Source of the DNA: Pseudomonadota bacterium
GTDB lineage: Bacteria > Pseudomonadota > Alphaproteobacteria > Sphingomonadales > Sphingomonadaceae
Assembly: GCA_021847605.1 (NCBI GenBank)
Contig: JAJZQN010000017.1
Location: 1 to 64,000, forward strand
Length of the DNA stretch: 64,000 nt
Direction: 5' to 3'
In this document: positions 8,793 through 18,076 of the stretch, one piece after another
Layout: the number at the start of each line of letters is the position of its first letter
Position numbering within the stretch: the stretch's first letter is position 1
The notes under the pieces: model-generated
Seen by the model: the letters and a program-made list of their open reading frames with translations, nothing else
The model's database searches: none
What the model was told of the DNA's origin: nothing
Translations under genes and position numbers: made by a program

Positions 8793-9419
8793 TCAGCCTT
8801 GCTGCTTTTGCATTTCGGCGATGAGGGTGCCGTCGATTTCCTTTTGGCGTTTATAGGCCGGGCGTTCGCGCAGGCGGGCGGCATAGGCCTCCAGCGTGGG
8901 GGTGGAGGGGATGGATTTGAACATCAGTCCCCAATCGACCTGCGCGCCGACATAGACATCGGCGGCGGTGAATTGATCGCCGCAAATCCATGCGTCACCC
9001 GACACGGCGCTTTCCAGCGTGGCGATGGCTTCGTCGAAGCTGCCATAGCCGGCCATGCGTTCGCGCCCTTCGGGGACGACGAAGCCGAGCGCGCGATTGG
9101 TGACGGCGGCCTCAACCGGGCCGGCGGCGAAGAAGAGCCAGCGATAATAGGCATGGCGATCGGCAGGCGCCGGGGCGAGGCCTGCGTCTGGGAAGGCATC
9201 GGCGAGATAGGCGCAGATGGCCGCGCATTCGGTGACGATGCGGTCGTCATGGACAATTGCGGGAACCTTACCCATCGGATTAATGGCGCGATAGTCGGCG
9301 GCCTTCATGCCGGTGCCATAGTCGAGCAGCACCGTTTCATAGGGGACGCCGACCTCCTCCAGCATCCATCGGGCGATCTGCCCCCGCGACATGGGGTTGG
9401 TGTAGAGGGTAAGGGACAT
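8793..9419 (-). CDS. Glutathione S-transferase family protein
   Basis: A 208-residue cytosolic GST. The N-terminal thioredoxin-like half (about 1-80) starts MSLTLYTNPMSRGQIARWML, where SRG occupies the place of the catalytic Ser/Cys, and contains NPMGKVPAI with the conserved cis-proline and the DDRIVTECAAI glutathione-binding segment. The C-terminal helical half holds FTAADVYVGAQVDW, the folding motif of the family. Likely role: glutathione conjugation or peroxide detoxification; substrate unknown. GGAGAG is the ribosome binding site on the minus strand. A repeat unit lies upstream and another downstream. Confidence 0.92.
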   Translation of the reverse strand: MSLTLYTNPMSRGQIARWMLEEVGVPYETVLLDYGTGMKAADYRAINPMGKVPAIVHDDRIVTECAAICAYLADAFPDAGLAPAPADRHAYYRWLFFAAGPVEAAVTNRALGFVVPEGRERMAGYGSFDEAIATLESAVSGDAWICGDQFTAADVYVGAQVDWGLMFKSIPSTPTLEAYAARLRERPAYKRQKEIDGTLIAEMQKQQG

Positions 9420-9482
9420 GGTGGTGGCTCTCCTGTGGGTCAGTGTTGGAACATATCAGGAACATTGGTGTCGCGCTATGGG

Positions 9483-9510
9483 CTTCTCGACTTCGCTCGA
9501 AGCGAACGGA
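9483..9510 (+). repeat. Sphingomonad palindromic repeat, copy 2
   Basis: CTTCTCGACTTCGCTCGAAG followed by CGAACGGA. Compared with copy 1, both arms carry compensating changes (TTC/GAA), so the stem is kept. It lies between two minus-strand genes. Confidence 0.8.
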
Positions 9511-9580
9511 GATGGGGGAGGCCAATTGTCGTGCAGTCCCTCGACGCGATCCTGTGGGGCGCGCGTCGAGGGGGTGGGCC

Positions 9581-11635
9581 TTACTGTGCCGCAGAAGCCG
9601 GTGCCGGTTTGCCGCGATAGCGGTCGAACCAGGCGATGATCGCGGCGGCCTTGGCTGCTGATTGCGAGGGACGGGCGGCGATGCCGCCATGGCTGGCGCC
9701 CGGCACCTTGACGAGGGCCGTGGGGACGCCGCGGATCTGAAGCGCGGCATAATATTGCTCGGACTCGCTGACGGGCGTGCGGTAATCCTCGCTGCCCACG
9801 ACGACCAGCGTCGGCGTCTTGACGTTACCGACGAGGCTGAGCGGTGAGCGGTTCCAATAGCCCATCGGGTCTTCCCACGGCTTGGCCGGGAACCAATAGC
9901 GTGACGTGAAGAGGGTGTTGTCCATGGTCAGCGCCTCGCTGATCCAGTTGATGACCGGCTTTTGCGTGGCGGCACCCTTGAACCGATCCGTCTTGCCCAC
10001 GATCCAGCTGGTCAGCACGCCGCCGCCAGAGCCGCCGGTGACGAAGAGATTGTCGGGATCGGCTACGCCCGATGCGATGGCCGCATCCACCGCCGCCATG
10101 AGATCCCCATAATCGTCGCCGGGATATTTATGGTGGATAAGCTGGGCAAATTCCTCCCCATAAGAGGTGGAGCCGCGCGGGTTGGTGTAGAGAACGGCAT
10201 AGCCCGATGCGGCATAAAGCTGATCATCGGTCGAGAAATGCGGGCCATAGGCGGTGTGCGGGCCGCCGTGGATTTCGAGGACGAGCGGGACTTTCGTGCC
10301 GGGCTGATAGCCCGGAGGGGTGACGAGCCATGCGGGGACGGTGCGGCCATCAGGCGCGGTGACGGCCAGTTCCTTTACCTGACCCAGCGCCTTGTGCGCG
10401 AACAGGTCTTCATTGAGGTGGGTGAGCTGGCGTGCCTTGCCGCCGCTGCTGATCGACAGATCGGCGGGGCGTTGGGCCGAGCCGCTGGTGAAGGCGAGGG
10501 TTCCACCCTTCGACACGGTGAAGTCGCCGCCGCTATAGGGGCGGTCAAAAGCGGTGCCGGTAAGGCCGCTTGCCAGTTCGGTGACGCGGCCGTCGAGCGT
10601 GATGCGGGCGAGGCGATTGACGCCGCGCTCATCATATTGGGCGTAGAGCGACTTGCCATCGGCGGCCCAGACTGCCTTGTCGATGCTGCGGTCGAAATTG
10701 GCGGTGACGGCGTGCGCGCCGCTGCCGTCGCGGTTCATGACGTAGAGATAGGTGTTCTGATAGGAGAGGCGCTTATCGTCGAAGCCGAGATAGGCGATCT
10801 TGCTGCCGTCGGGCGAGATGGCGGGCGCGACGTCGGGACCGTCGCGGCTGGTGAGCGGGGTGACGGCGCCCGAAGCGAGGTCGAGTGCGTAGATTTCGGG
10901 ATCAAAAACCTTCTGCTGCCAGTCTGGCTTGCGCACGGCGCTGAACAGGATGGCGCGGCCGTCCGGCGTGAAGCTCAGCGGGCCGCCATCCTGATAATCG
11001 CCGAAGCTGAGCTGACGCGGCGGGCCGCCCTCGGCCGAGACGAGGAAGATATGGTCATAGCCCGGCTGAACATAGCCGCCGCCGTCGGCGCGATAATCGA
11101 TGCGGTCGATGACTTCGAGGGGCTTCGCCCATTCGGCGCCCTCCGGCTTGTCGGGCGCCTTGCCCAATCTTGCCGGGTCAGCGGGGACGCGCATGACATA
11201 GGCGATGGAGGTGCCGTCGGGCGACCATGTGACCGATTGCGGACCATCGGGCAGGGTGGTGACGCGGATCGTCGTCCCCTGATCCAGCCAGCGCACGAAG
11301 AGTTGCGGTTTGCCATTGTCGCTGGCGATATAGGCGAGGCGCTTGCCATCGGGCGACCAGCGCGGCTGGCTGGCGTCGGAGACGAGGGGCTGCTGCACGC
11401 CGGTCGTGGTGTCGACCAGCCAGATGCCGCCCTTTTGCCGGTCGGTCATGATGTCGCCCTGGCGGCGGACATAGGCGACATGCTTGCCATCCGGGCTGAT
11501 CTGAGGATCGGTGGCGACCTGAAGCGCGAAAATGTCGCGCCCTTCGAACCAGGTGGTGGGCGCATTCTGGGCGGCGAGGGGGAAGGGCAGCAGGGCGGCG
11601 CCGAGAAGCAGCGCGGGCAGAGTTTTGTGCAGCAT
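9581..11635 (-). CDS. Exported S9 family prolyl oligopeptidase-like peptidase
   Basis: A 684-residue serine peptidase of family S9 (acylaminoacyl/dipeptidyl-peptidase branch). Residues 1-21 are a signal peptide (LLLGAALLPFPLAAQ). Residues about 30-410 form a TolB/PD40-type beta-propeller with repeated PDGKxxAY motifs. The C-terminal alpha/beta-hydrolase holds the triad: Ser in TGGSGGG (about 534), Asp in GSEDYRTP (about 617) and His in GASHGG (about 647). The usual nucleophile elbow is GGSYGG; here Tyr is replaced by Gly. It should trim short peptides in the periplasm. The start was moved to the ATG at 11635, with GAGAGG upstream; the 64 extra residues in the track overlap the next gene and have no family match. 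Confidence 0.93.
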   Translation of the reverse strand: MLHKTLPALLLGAALLPFPLAAQNAPTTWFEGRDIFALQVATDPQISPDGKHVAYVRRQGDIMTDRQKGGIWLVDTTTGVQQPLVSDASQPRWSPDGKRLAYIASDNGKPQLFVRWLDQGTTIRVTTLPDGPQSVTWSPDGTSIAYVMRVPADPARLGKAPDKPEGAEWAKPLEVIDRIDYRADGGGYVQPGYDHIFLVSAEGGPPRQLSFGDYQDGGPLSFTPDGRAILFSAVRKPDWQQKVFDPEIYALDLASGAVTPLTSRDGPDVAPAISPDGSKIAYLGFDDKRLSYQNTYLYVMNRDGSGAHAVTANFDRSIDKAVWAADGKSLYAQYDERGVNRLARITLDGRVTELASGLTGTAFDRPYSGGDFTVSKGGTLAFTSGSAQRPADLSISSGGKARQLTHLNEDLFAHKALGQVKELAVTAPDGRTVPAWLVTPPGYQPGTKVPLVLEIHGGPHTAYGPHFSTDDQLYAASGYAVLYTNPRGSTSYGEEFAQLIHHKYPGDDYGDLMAAVDAAIASGVADPDNLFVTGGSGGGVLTSWIVGKTDRFKGAATQKPVINWISEALTMDNTLFTSRYWFPAKPWEDPMGYWNRSPLSLVGNVKTPTLVVVGSEDYRTPVSESEQYYAALQIRGVPTALVKVPGASHGGIAARPSQSAAKAAAIIAWFDRYRGKPAPASAAQ

Positions 11636-11741
11636 GGAAACCTCTCGCAAAGGATGATGGCGCGCAGACTTGCCGCTTTCGCCTTTTGTTTCAAGGAAAA
11701 GGGCGAGGCGACCGTTGCGGATCGCCGCGCCCGTTCGAGGA

Positions 11742-12968
11742 TCAACAGCCCACGCCCATCGCGCTGCCGAGCATGCCGCCAAGGCCGCCGCCGCATTTCT
11801 TCTTCTTTTTCGGCTGGGCGGGTTCATCGCCGGTATCTTCTGTTCCGGCCTGTCCCATCATGCTGCCCATGTCCGGGCCGTTCAGCATCCACATCGTATG
11901 GGCGCGGAAGCGGACGCGCGTGATCCATTCGGGTTTCCAGGCGATTTTGGGATCGGCGGGGCGCGGCGGATAGGCGAAGTCGGCCTGCGGCCCATAGGCG
12001 TAGAGCGCGCCCATCAGCATGTCGCCAGCAGATTGCTGAACCTGAGCCGGGACGGTGCAACTGGTCTGGCTGGGCGGCATGACGATTTTCTTGCCGATCA
12101 GCGATTGGACTCCGGCCGGAGAAATCCAGTCCCAGACGGGGCCGCCAAAAGCCTGAGACGCGGAAGATGCCCACCAGACCATATCGCCATTCTCCTTCGC
12201 GCCAAAGGCCCAGGCATAATAGCCGGTGGCGGTCGGCAGCGCGTTCCAGCTAAGGTCCGTGGCGCCGCCGGGCAGCGATTTGGAGCGGCCGGTGATGGGC
12301 GGCATGAAATCCTGTTTCAGGGCGAATGTGATGTCCGGGCTATAGGTGCCGGCGATATGATGATCGCCGATGAGTGAGGCGTTGCCGGGGACCATCTTGC
12401 GCGTTTGCGGATTGGGCCAGTCGCCATAGGTGCGGCTGTTGGAAAAACGGACCTGCCAGTCATTGGGGAGGCCGGTGCCGGCCATGAACAGGCCGGGCGG
12501 GAATTGACCACGGGCGACCTTGGCGAAATCGATGATGACGGGTTGACCGGCAGGCGCGCTGGCGCCGCAGCCCCAGAAGATGAGCAGGCGTCCTTTGGGC
12601 CGTTCGCCGGGCATGGTTTCTTCCTCGCCCGGGGGCGCCTTTGGCGTGACGAGCGGGACGGAGGCGCCGAGGCCGGTGGCGGGCGGCAGGAAATGATCGG
12701 CCTTTGGCGCGCCGGTGGGCGCCTGTGTGGAGCCGAGGCGCAGGACCAGTTCATGGATCGGCTGGCTTTTGCCGCCGCCAAACATCGCCCCCATGGCGGC
12801 GCCCATGCCGCCACCGCCATTCCCTATGGCGGCCATGCCGGACATGGTGCCCGCATCCATCGTATATCGAGCGATGGGGGCGGAAGATTGCTGACTGGCG
12901 GAGGGTGCGGCGAGGAGGGTGAGCGTGCCGCCGAGCAGGGCAGCGCGGGTAAGGGCAGGTTTTTGCAC
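11742..12968 (-). CDS. Uncharacterised exported protein with Lys5-Cys-Gly tail
   Basis: A 408-residue protein I do not recognise. A GTG start at 12968 is preferred over the upstream ATG, because AAAGGAAC sits at fair spacing and the product then opens with a signal peptide (ALLGGTLTLLAAPSASQ). A Gly/Met-rich stretch (GGGGMGAAMGAMFGGG) follows, then a large beta-rich domain with LIFWGCGASAPAGQP, GDWPNPQT and ATGYYAWAFGAKENGDMVWW; the last resembles a carbohydrate- or matrix-binding sandwich, but no assignment is made. The C-terminus is odd: PKKKKKCGGGLGG then GSAMGVGC. It lies 106 bases upstream of the S9 peptidase gene on the same strand and may be cotranscribed with it. Confidence 0.7.
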   Translation of the reverse strand: MQKPALTRAALLGGTLTLLAAPSASQQSSAPIARYTMDAGTMSGMAAIGNGGGGMGAAMGAMFGGGKSQPIHELVLRLGSTQAPTGAPKADHFLPPATGLGASVPLVTPKAPPGEEETMPGERPKGRLLIFWGCGASAPAGQPVIIDFAKVARGQFPPGLFMAGTGLPNDWQVRFSNSRTYGDWPNPQTRKMVPGNASLIGDHHIAGTYSPDITFALKQDFMPPITGRSKSLPGGATDLSWNALPTATGYYAWAFGAKENGDMVWWASSASQAFGGPVWDWISPAGVQSLIGKKIVMPPSQTSCTVPAQVQQSAGDMLMGALYAYGPQADFAYPPRPADPKIAWKPEWITRVRFRAHTMWMLNGPDMGSMMGQAGTEDTGDEPAQPKKKKKCGGGLGGMLGSAMGVGC

Positions 12969-13056
12969 GACATCTGTTCCTTTTAAAAAACGGAAGAGAT
13001 GCGACCTTTTTTGTGTGTGGGCTGTGTAGCAGATTCCAGTGGGCTGGGGGAGTGGG

Positions 13057-13836
13057 TCAGTCAGTGGGGTCAAGTTGGTAAATATGGGTTATGGCAGCGA
13101 GTTCATCGGCCATGTCTCCGCGATAGGATGAAGGTCCACTCAGTTTGATCTGAGCCAGAGCGGTCTGGTATCGTGAGCGGATGATCGGATTTGCCCGCAG
13201 ATAGTCCGTCATCGCCTGCGCCGCAGCGTCCGGGCCAAGGGTAGCCAACGCATATTCGATCATGAACGGCTGCCATAATGCGGGGCGGTGCAGAAGTTCG
13301 CTGACGGCGATCTCGGATTGATCGAACAGAGCGAAAAAGGGCAGGGCGATCTTTCGGATGGTTGAGAGGGCGTGATCGATGACGGCTTGGCGCTGACGAT
13401 CATCCGCCAAGTCCCATTCCATCCAATCGGGGCGCGGCAAGAGATTCCCGATCTGACCGCCTATAACCCATGAAAGACCGGCTTTGTCCGTTCCGTGCCA
13501 AGGCATTGGGTTGTTACGGCGCCATGTGGCCATCTGACCCGAACTGATGGAGGCATGTATCCAGATCGCAGCCCGTTGCCCGGCTATGTTGTTGCGGTCG
13601 GACTGAATTTGTATTTCATGCGTGAAATTACCCAACCGACGCTTGAATGATGGTCCGCTTTTGAGAAATGCAAAGCCATCGCCAGCCAACTGATCGCCGA
13701 TGGCTGTGCAGGCTGCGAGAATGACGTCCCTGGGTTTTTCCGCGCCGGTGGACGGGTTGTTTCTGGCGCTTGCGGCCGTCAGCTCTTGTTGGGCGGTGCG
13801 GACGAGTTGCTCTGCAAAATTGAGCGGTTTGGCCAT
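13057..13836 (-). CDS. Hypothetical protein, weakly DUF4304-like
   Basis: A 259-residue cytoplasmic protein without signal peptide or membrane segment. The N-terminal part (GDGFAFLKSGPSFKRRLGN then EIQIQSDRNN) follows the pattern of DUF4304-type proteins, where a short helix precedes a Gly-Phe-x-x-x strand and an IQ-rich strand; this is a pattern match only. The C-terminal half is helical with repeated Ala/Leu (AAAQAMTDYLRAN). The start was moved to the ATG at 13836; upstream codons run into a repeat copy. GC content is lower than in flanking genes. Position between a repeat element and an exported-protein gene suggests an accessory gene. Function unknown. Confidence 0.6.
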   Translation of the reverse strand: MAKPLNFAEQLVRTAQQELTAASARNNPSTGAEKPRDVILAACTAIGDQLAGDGFAFLKSGPSFKRRLGNFTHEIQIQSDRNNIAGQRAAIWIHASISSGQMATWRRNNPMPWHGTDKAGLSWVIGGQIGNLLPRPDWMEWDLADDRQRQAVIDHALSTIRKIALPFFALFDQSEIAVSELLHRPALWQPFMIEYALATLGPDAAAQAMTDYLRANPIIRSRYQTALAQIKLSGPSSYRGDMADELAAITHIYQLDPTD

Positions 13837-13922
13837 TTTATGCGGACACCATTGGGGCTGAATTTTCAGGTGATACTTCTTTGCCCGGAAGCTGTCGAAA
13901 GGCTGATTATATTGAGCGCAGG

Positions 13923-13947
13923 GCTTCGACAGGCTCAGTCCGAACGG
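13923..13947 (+). repeat. Sphingomonad repeat-like variant, copy 3
   Basis: GCTTCGACAGGCTCAGTCCGAACGG is a diverged relative of the other units, with the same TTCGAC core and CGAACGG end. It lies just upstream of the DUF4304-like gene. Confidence 0.5.
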
Positions 13948-14060
13948 CATGTGTAACGCTCTGATGGAGGACGGGTGCTTCCCCCCCTCTTCCAACTGCG
14001 CCTGATCGGCTTTGCCGATAAGGCTGCGTATCCTTCTCTCCCGAGGGGAGAAGGGATATG

Positions 14061-14095
14061 AAAAGGGCGGCCATTGGAGCCGCCCTTTCGTTTTT
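14061..14095 (-). terminator. Terminator downstream of clpA
   Basis: Read on the minus strand, GAAAGGGCGGC and GCCGCCCTTT form a stem with a short loop followed by TTTCAT. The plus-strand side also ends in GTTTTT, so the element could work in both directions. Confidence 0.8.
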
Positions 14096-14112
14096 CGCGT
14101 GGGTGAAGGCGC

Positions 14113-16437
14113 TTATTTGGTGCCTTCGGATGCCTTGGCTTTGCCACCCTTCTTGCCCTTTTTGGGGGCGGCGGGGGTGATTTCGAAGGCGAGGGCTTCA
14201 TCCTTCATGCGGACATGGACTTCGCCGCCATGGACCAGTTTACCGAAGAGAAGTTCCTCGGCCAGCGGCTGCTTGATCTTTTCCTGCATCAGGCGGCCCA
14301 TCGGGCGGGCGCCGTAGAGCTTGTCATAGCCCTTGGCGGTCAGCCATGCCTTGGCATCGTCGTCCAGCGTGATGTGGACGTCGCGGTCGGCCAGTTGCAG
14401 TTCGAGTTGCAGCACGAACTTGTCGATAACGCGGGCGACGATTTCCGGCGGCAGATAGCCGAAGGGGACGATCGCATCGAGGCGATTGCGGAATTCGGGG
14501 GTGAAGAGTTTCTTCACCGCGTCTTCCTGAACATCGTCGCGCGACAGGTCGCCGAAACCGATGCTTTCCTTCGCCATATCCGACGCACCGGCATTGGTGG
14601 TCATGATGAGGATGGTGTTGCGGAAATCGACGGTCTTGCCGTGATGGTCGGTCAGGCGGCCATTGTCCATCACCTGCAACAGGATGTTGAACAGGTCAGG
14701 GTGCGCCTTTTCGATTTCGTCGAGCAGCAGAACGCTGTGCGGATTCTGGTCCACCGCATCGGTCAGCAGGCCGCCCTGATCATAGCCGACATAGCCCGGA
14801 GGGGCGCCGATCAGGCGGCTGACCGAATGGCGTTCCATATATTCTGACATGTCGAACCGCTGGAGCGGGATGCCGAGCAGGGTTGCCAACTGACGCGCGA
14901 CCTCCGTCTTCCCGACGCCGGTCGGGCCGGAGAAGAGATAGTTGCCGATCGGCTTGTCGGGATCGCGCAGCCCCGCACGCGACAGCTTGATCGCGGAGGA
15001 CAGCACCTCGATCGCCTTGTCCTGACCGAAGACGACGCGCTTCAGGTCGGTGGTCAGCGATTCCAGCACGCTCTTGTCGTCGGACGACACGGTTTTCGGA
15101 GGGATGCGAGCCATGGTCGCGATGACCTGCTCAATCTCCTTGGGGGTGATCGTCTTCTTGCGCTTGGACGGCACCACCAGCATCTGCATCGCACCGACTT
15201 CGTCGATCACGTCGATCGCCTTGTCCGGCAGCTTGCGGTCGTTGATGTAGCGGGCGCTGAGTTCCACCGCCGCCTTGATCGCGTCAGGCGTATATTTGAC
15301 CGAATGATGTTCCTCGAACGCGCTGCGCAGGCCGGCGAGAATCTTGATCGTGTCCTCGATAGACGGTTCGTTGACGTCGATCTTCTGGAACCGGCGCAGC
15401 AGGGCACGGTCCTTTTCGAAATGGTTGCGAAACTCCTTGTAAGTGGTCGACCCGATGCACCGGATCGTGCCGCCCGACAGGGCCGGTTTCAGCAGGTTCG
15501 ACGCATCCATCGCCCCGCCGCTAGTAGCGCCGGCACCGATGACGGTGTGAATTTCGTCGATGAACAGAACCGCGTGCGGCATCTTTTCCAGTTCGGTGAC
15601 GACCGCCTTCAGACGCTCCTCGAAATCGCCGCGATAGCGGGTGCCGGCCAGCAGCGCGCCCATGTCGAGCGAATAGATAACGGCTTCTTTCAGGACGTCG
15701 GGCACTTCGCCTTCGATGATCTTGCGGGCCAAGCCTTCTGCAATGGCGGTCTTGCCCACGCCCGGATCGCCGACATAGAGCGGGTTGTTCTTCGACCGGC
15801 GGCAAAGAATCTGGATAGTGCGATCCACCTCGGCGCTGCGGCCGATCAGGGGATCGACCTTGCCGCGGCCAGCCTTTTCATTGAGGTTGACGGTGAACTG
15901 TTCGAGGGCGCTGTCCTTCTTGGCCTTACCGTCCTGCACCTTCTTTTCCTCCTCGGCGGCGCCCTTCGTCTCCTGACGCTCGGGCGCGGGCGCGGGCGTG
16001 CCCTTGCCGACGCCGTGGCTGATATAGCTGACGGCATCGAGACGACTCATATCCTGCTGTTGCAGGAAATAGACGGCATAGGATTCGCGTTCGGAGAAGA
16101 GCGCGACGAGGACGTTGGCCCCGGTCACTTCATCCTTGCCGGAGGATTGGACGTGGAGGATGGCGCGTTGCACGACGCGCTGAAAACCGCTGGTAGGCGA
16201 AGGGTCGCTGGCGCCTTCCACCTTCAGGCTGTCGAGTTCGGTGTCGAGATACTGGGTGACGGCATCGCCCAACTCGCCCAGTTCCACGCCGCAGGCCTGC
16301 ATCACCTTTGACGCATGTTCGTCATCAATCAGTGCCAGAAGCAGATGCTCCAGCGTGGCATATTCGTGCCGACGCTCCGATGCGTGCGTCAGCGCATTGT
16401 GCAAGGTGGTTTCAAGAGCGGGTGCGAACGAAGGCAT
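14113..16437 (-). CDS. clpA: ATP-dependent Clp protease ATP-binding subunit ClpA
   Basis: A 774-residue AAA+ unfoldase that feeds substrates, including N-degron proteins delivered by ClpS, into ClpP. The N-terminal Clp_N repeat domain spans about 1-145. A charged linker of Ala/Pro/Glu/Lys follows. D1 carries Walker A GDPGVGKTA and Walker B LFIDEIHT. D2 carries Walker A GPTGVGKTE and Walker B LLLDEIEKAHPD. The ClpP-docking loop reads ESIGFGD, an IGF version of the usual IGL. A Lys/Gly-rich tail (KKGKKGGKAKASEG) ends the protein. clpS is not adjacent, unlike in many genomes. The gene has its own terminator. Confidence 0.97.
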   Translation of the reverse strand: MPSFAPALETTLHNALTHASERRHEYATLEHLLLALIDDEHASKVMQACGVELGELGDAVTQYLDTELDSLKVEGASDPSPTSGFQRVVQRAILHVQSSGKDEVTGANVLVALFSERESYAVYFLQQQDMSRLDAVSYISHGVGKGTPAPAPERQETKGAAEEEKKVQDGKAKKDSALEQFTVNLNEKAGRGKVDPLIGRSAEVDRTIQILCRRSKNNPLYVGDPGVGKTAIAEGLARKIIEGEVPDVLKEAVIYSLDMGALLAGTRYRGDFEERLKAVVTELEKMPHAVLFIDEIHTVIGAGATSGGAMDASNLLKPALSGGTIRCIGSTTYKEFRNHFEKDRALLRRFQKIDVNEPSIEDTIKILAGLRSAFEEHHSVKYTPDAIKAAVELSARYINDRKLPDKAIDVIDEVGAMQMLVVPSKRKKTITPKEIEQVIATMARIPPKTVSSDDKSVLESLTTDLKRVVFGQDKAIEVLSSAIKLSRAGLRDPDKPIGNYLFSGPTGVGKTEVARQLATLLGIPLQRFDMSEYMERHSVSRLIGAPPGYVGYDQGGLLTDAVDQNPHSVLLLDEIEKAHPDLFNILLQVMDNGRLTDHHGKTVDFRNTILIMTTNAGASDMAKESIGFGDLSRDDVQEDAVKKLFTPEFRNRLDAIVPFGYLPPEIVARVIDKFVLQLELQLADRDVHITLDDDAKAWLTAKGYDKLYGARPMGRLMQEKIKQPLAEELLFGKLVHGGEVHVRMKDEALAFEITPAAPKKGKKGGKAKASEGTK

Positions 16438-16589
16438 ATATTTTTACTCCTGACCCCATGGAGGGGTGAACTTGAACCCTATGTCGGCATTGCTCGACGC
16501 CGGATCAAGGACCATGCCCCGACCAGCGGAATTGCCAGACTGCTCGCGCCCGTTTTTGCCCTGAAGGGGGATGGGAGCGGAGCCATGGT

Positions 16590-16787
16590 TCATCTTTTGA
16601 ATAGCGCCTCGGCGGTTGCCTTATGGTTAACGGCGTATTCCATCCTGGCTCGGGTGCGCGCGATCTTCGTTTCGAGGGCGGCGATGCGGGCTTCCAGGTC
16701 CGTCATGGACAATGGCCCCAAATCCTGCCGCAGCAGGCGGGCCAGCGGATCATCTCCCTTCTTCGGCAGATCGTCATCCAAGTCCAT
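16590..16787 (-). CDS. DUF1192 family small protein
   Basis: A 65-residue acidic protein of the DUF1192 family, restricted mainly to alphaproteobacteria. It opens MDLDDDLPKK, has a central LEARIAALETKIARTRARM heptad-like helix likely to form a coiled coil, and ends in KATAEALFKR. No function is established. The ATG at 16787 is used; the track's 185-residue version merges it with antisense sequence of the neighbouring gene. It is divergent from the quinone oxidoreductase gene, with about 100 bases of shared promoter region, and lies upstream of clpA on the same strand, 152 bases away. Confidence 0.85.
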   Translation of the reverse strand: MDLDDDLPKKGDDPLARLLRQDLGPLSMTDLEARIAALETKIARTRARMEYAVNHKATAEALFKR

Positions 16788-16884
16788 GAATCGTAATGTT
16801 GACCCTGTCGGCCACTCTGTCAATAAGGGCCGCGACGGCGCGGCGCAATTTTGACGCGGCGCAACAGCATCGGGGCACCGGAAT

Positions 16885-17889
16885 ATGGCGGACAGGGACG
16901 CATTGCCTGTGGACATGACGGCGATCGGCATAGCGGCGCCCGGCGGCCCCGAAGCGTTGGTTCCCGAGCAACGCCCCGTGCCGACGCCCGGTCCCGACGA
17001 AGTGCTGATCAAGGTGGCCGCCGCCGGGGTCAACCGGCCCGATGTGTTGCAGCGCATGGGGAAATATCCGCCGCCGCCCGGCGCATCGGACATTCCGGGG
17101 CTGGAGGTTGCGGGAACGATCGTGGCGGCCGGGCAGGGGGCCGACATGCTGGTCGGGCAAAAGGTCTGCGCGCTGCTGGCGGGCGGGGGCTATGCCGAAT
17201 ATGCGGTGGCGCCGGCAGGGCAATGCCTGCCGGTCCCCGATGGCTATGATCTGGCTGAAGCGGCGGCGTTGCCCGAGACATTGTTTACTGTGTGGACCAA
17301 CCTGTTCGAACGGGCCTATGTCGTGGCGGGCGACACGGTACTGGTCCATGGCGGCACCAGCGGCATCGGCACCATGGCGATCCGTCTGTGCAACCTGTTC
17401 GGCGTGACCATCATCGTTACCTGTGGTTCCGATGAAAAATGTGCGCAGGCCAAAAGCTGGGGCGCGGACCATGCGATCAATTACAAGACACAGGATTATG
17501 TCGAGGAAGTGAGCCGCATCACCGGCGGGCAGGGCGTGTCTGCGGTGCTGGACATGGTGGGCGGCGATTATCTGCCGCGTAACCTGAATTGCCTTTCGGA
17601 AGACGGGCGGCATGTGTCGATTGCGGTGCTGGGCGGGGCCAAGGCGAGCGTCTTCATTCCGGCGGTGATGAACAAGCGGCTGACGATCACCGGATCGACG
17701 CTGCGGGCGCGGTCGGTTGGGTTCAAGGGGCTGGTCGCGGATGAGATCATGCGCAACGTCTGGTCGTTTGTGGGCGAAGGCAAGCTGCGCCCGGCGATGG
17801 ACCAGAAATTCGCGCTGACGGATGCGGCCAAGGCACATGCGCGCATGGATGCGGGCGAGCATTTCGGGAAGATCGTGCTGGTGGTGTGA
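16885..17889 (+). CDS. NAD(P)H-quinone oxidoreductase (PIG3-type)
   Basis: A 334-residue zinc-free member of the medium-chain dehydrogenase/reductase superfamily, subgroup TP53I3/PIG3 quinone oxidoreductase. The GroES-like N-terminal half includes VAAAGVNRPDVLQRMGKY and PPPPGASDIPGLEVAG, both diagnostic. The Rossmann domain holds LVHGGTSGIGTMAIRL, the nucleotide-binding loop, followed by the NADPH-specific segment. The conserved C-terminal HFGKIVL is present. It should reduce quinones with NADPH. The start at 16885 precedes the conserved region by 11 residues; ATG at 16915 is a possible alternative that begins MTAIGIAAPGG. Confidence 0.93.
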   Translation: MADRDALPVDMTAIGIAAPGGPEALVPEQRPVPTPGPDEVLIKVAAAGVNRPDVLQRMGKYPPPPGASDIPGLEVAGTIVAAGQGADMLVGQKVCALLAGGGYAEYAVAPAGQCLPVPDGYDLAEAAALPETLFTVWTNLFERAYVVAGDTVLVHGGTSGIGTMAIRLCNLFGVTIIVTCGSDEKCAQAKSWGADHAINYKTQDYVEEVSRITGGQGVSAVLDMVGGDYLPRNLNCLSEDGRHVSIAVLGGAKASVFIPAVMNKRLTITGSTLRARSVGFKGLVADEIMRNVWSFVGEGKLRPAMDQKFALTDAAKAHARMDAGEHFGKIVLVV

Positions 17890-18076
17890 GGGGGGCGGGA
17901 GACAGGTTCCCGCTTTCGCGGCAATGATGCCCTATATGATTTGGTGCGGCAATACAGCGCGTCAGGTCGTCGAAATCCCCGGAAAACGTAGCATTTCCGT
18001 CATATTCGCTGCGGAGTTGTAACATTGGGGCGCTAAAGATTCGCTCCCAAGGACACACGTCTTTGGGGATCGTATC

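Noticed and set aside
9962-11923. 653-residue plus-strand ORF across the S9 peptidase
   Set aside because: Shadow of the S9 gene; no signal peptide, motif or ribosome binding site, while the minus strand has a complete catalytic triad.
15304-16311. 335-residue plus-strand ORF inside clpA
   Set aside because: Antisense to the conserved AAA domain of ClpA; Ala/Gly/Asp-biased composition without any family pattern.
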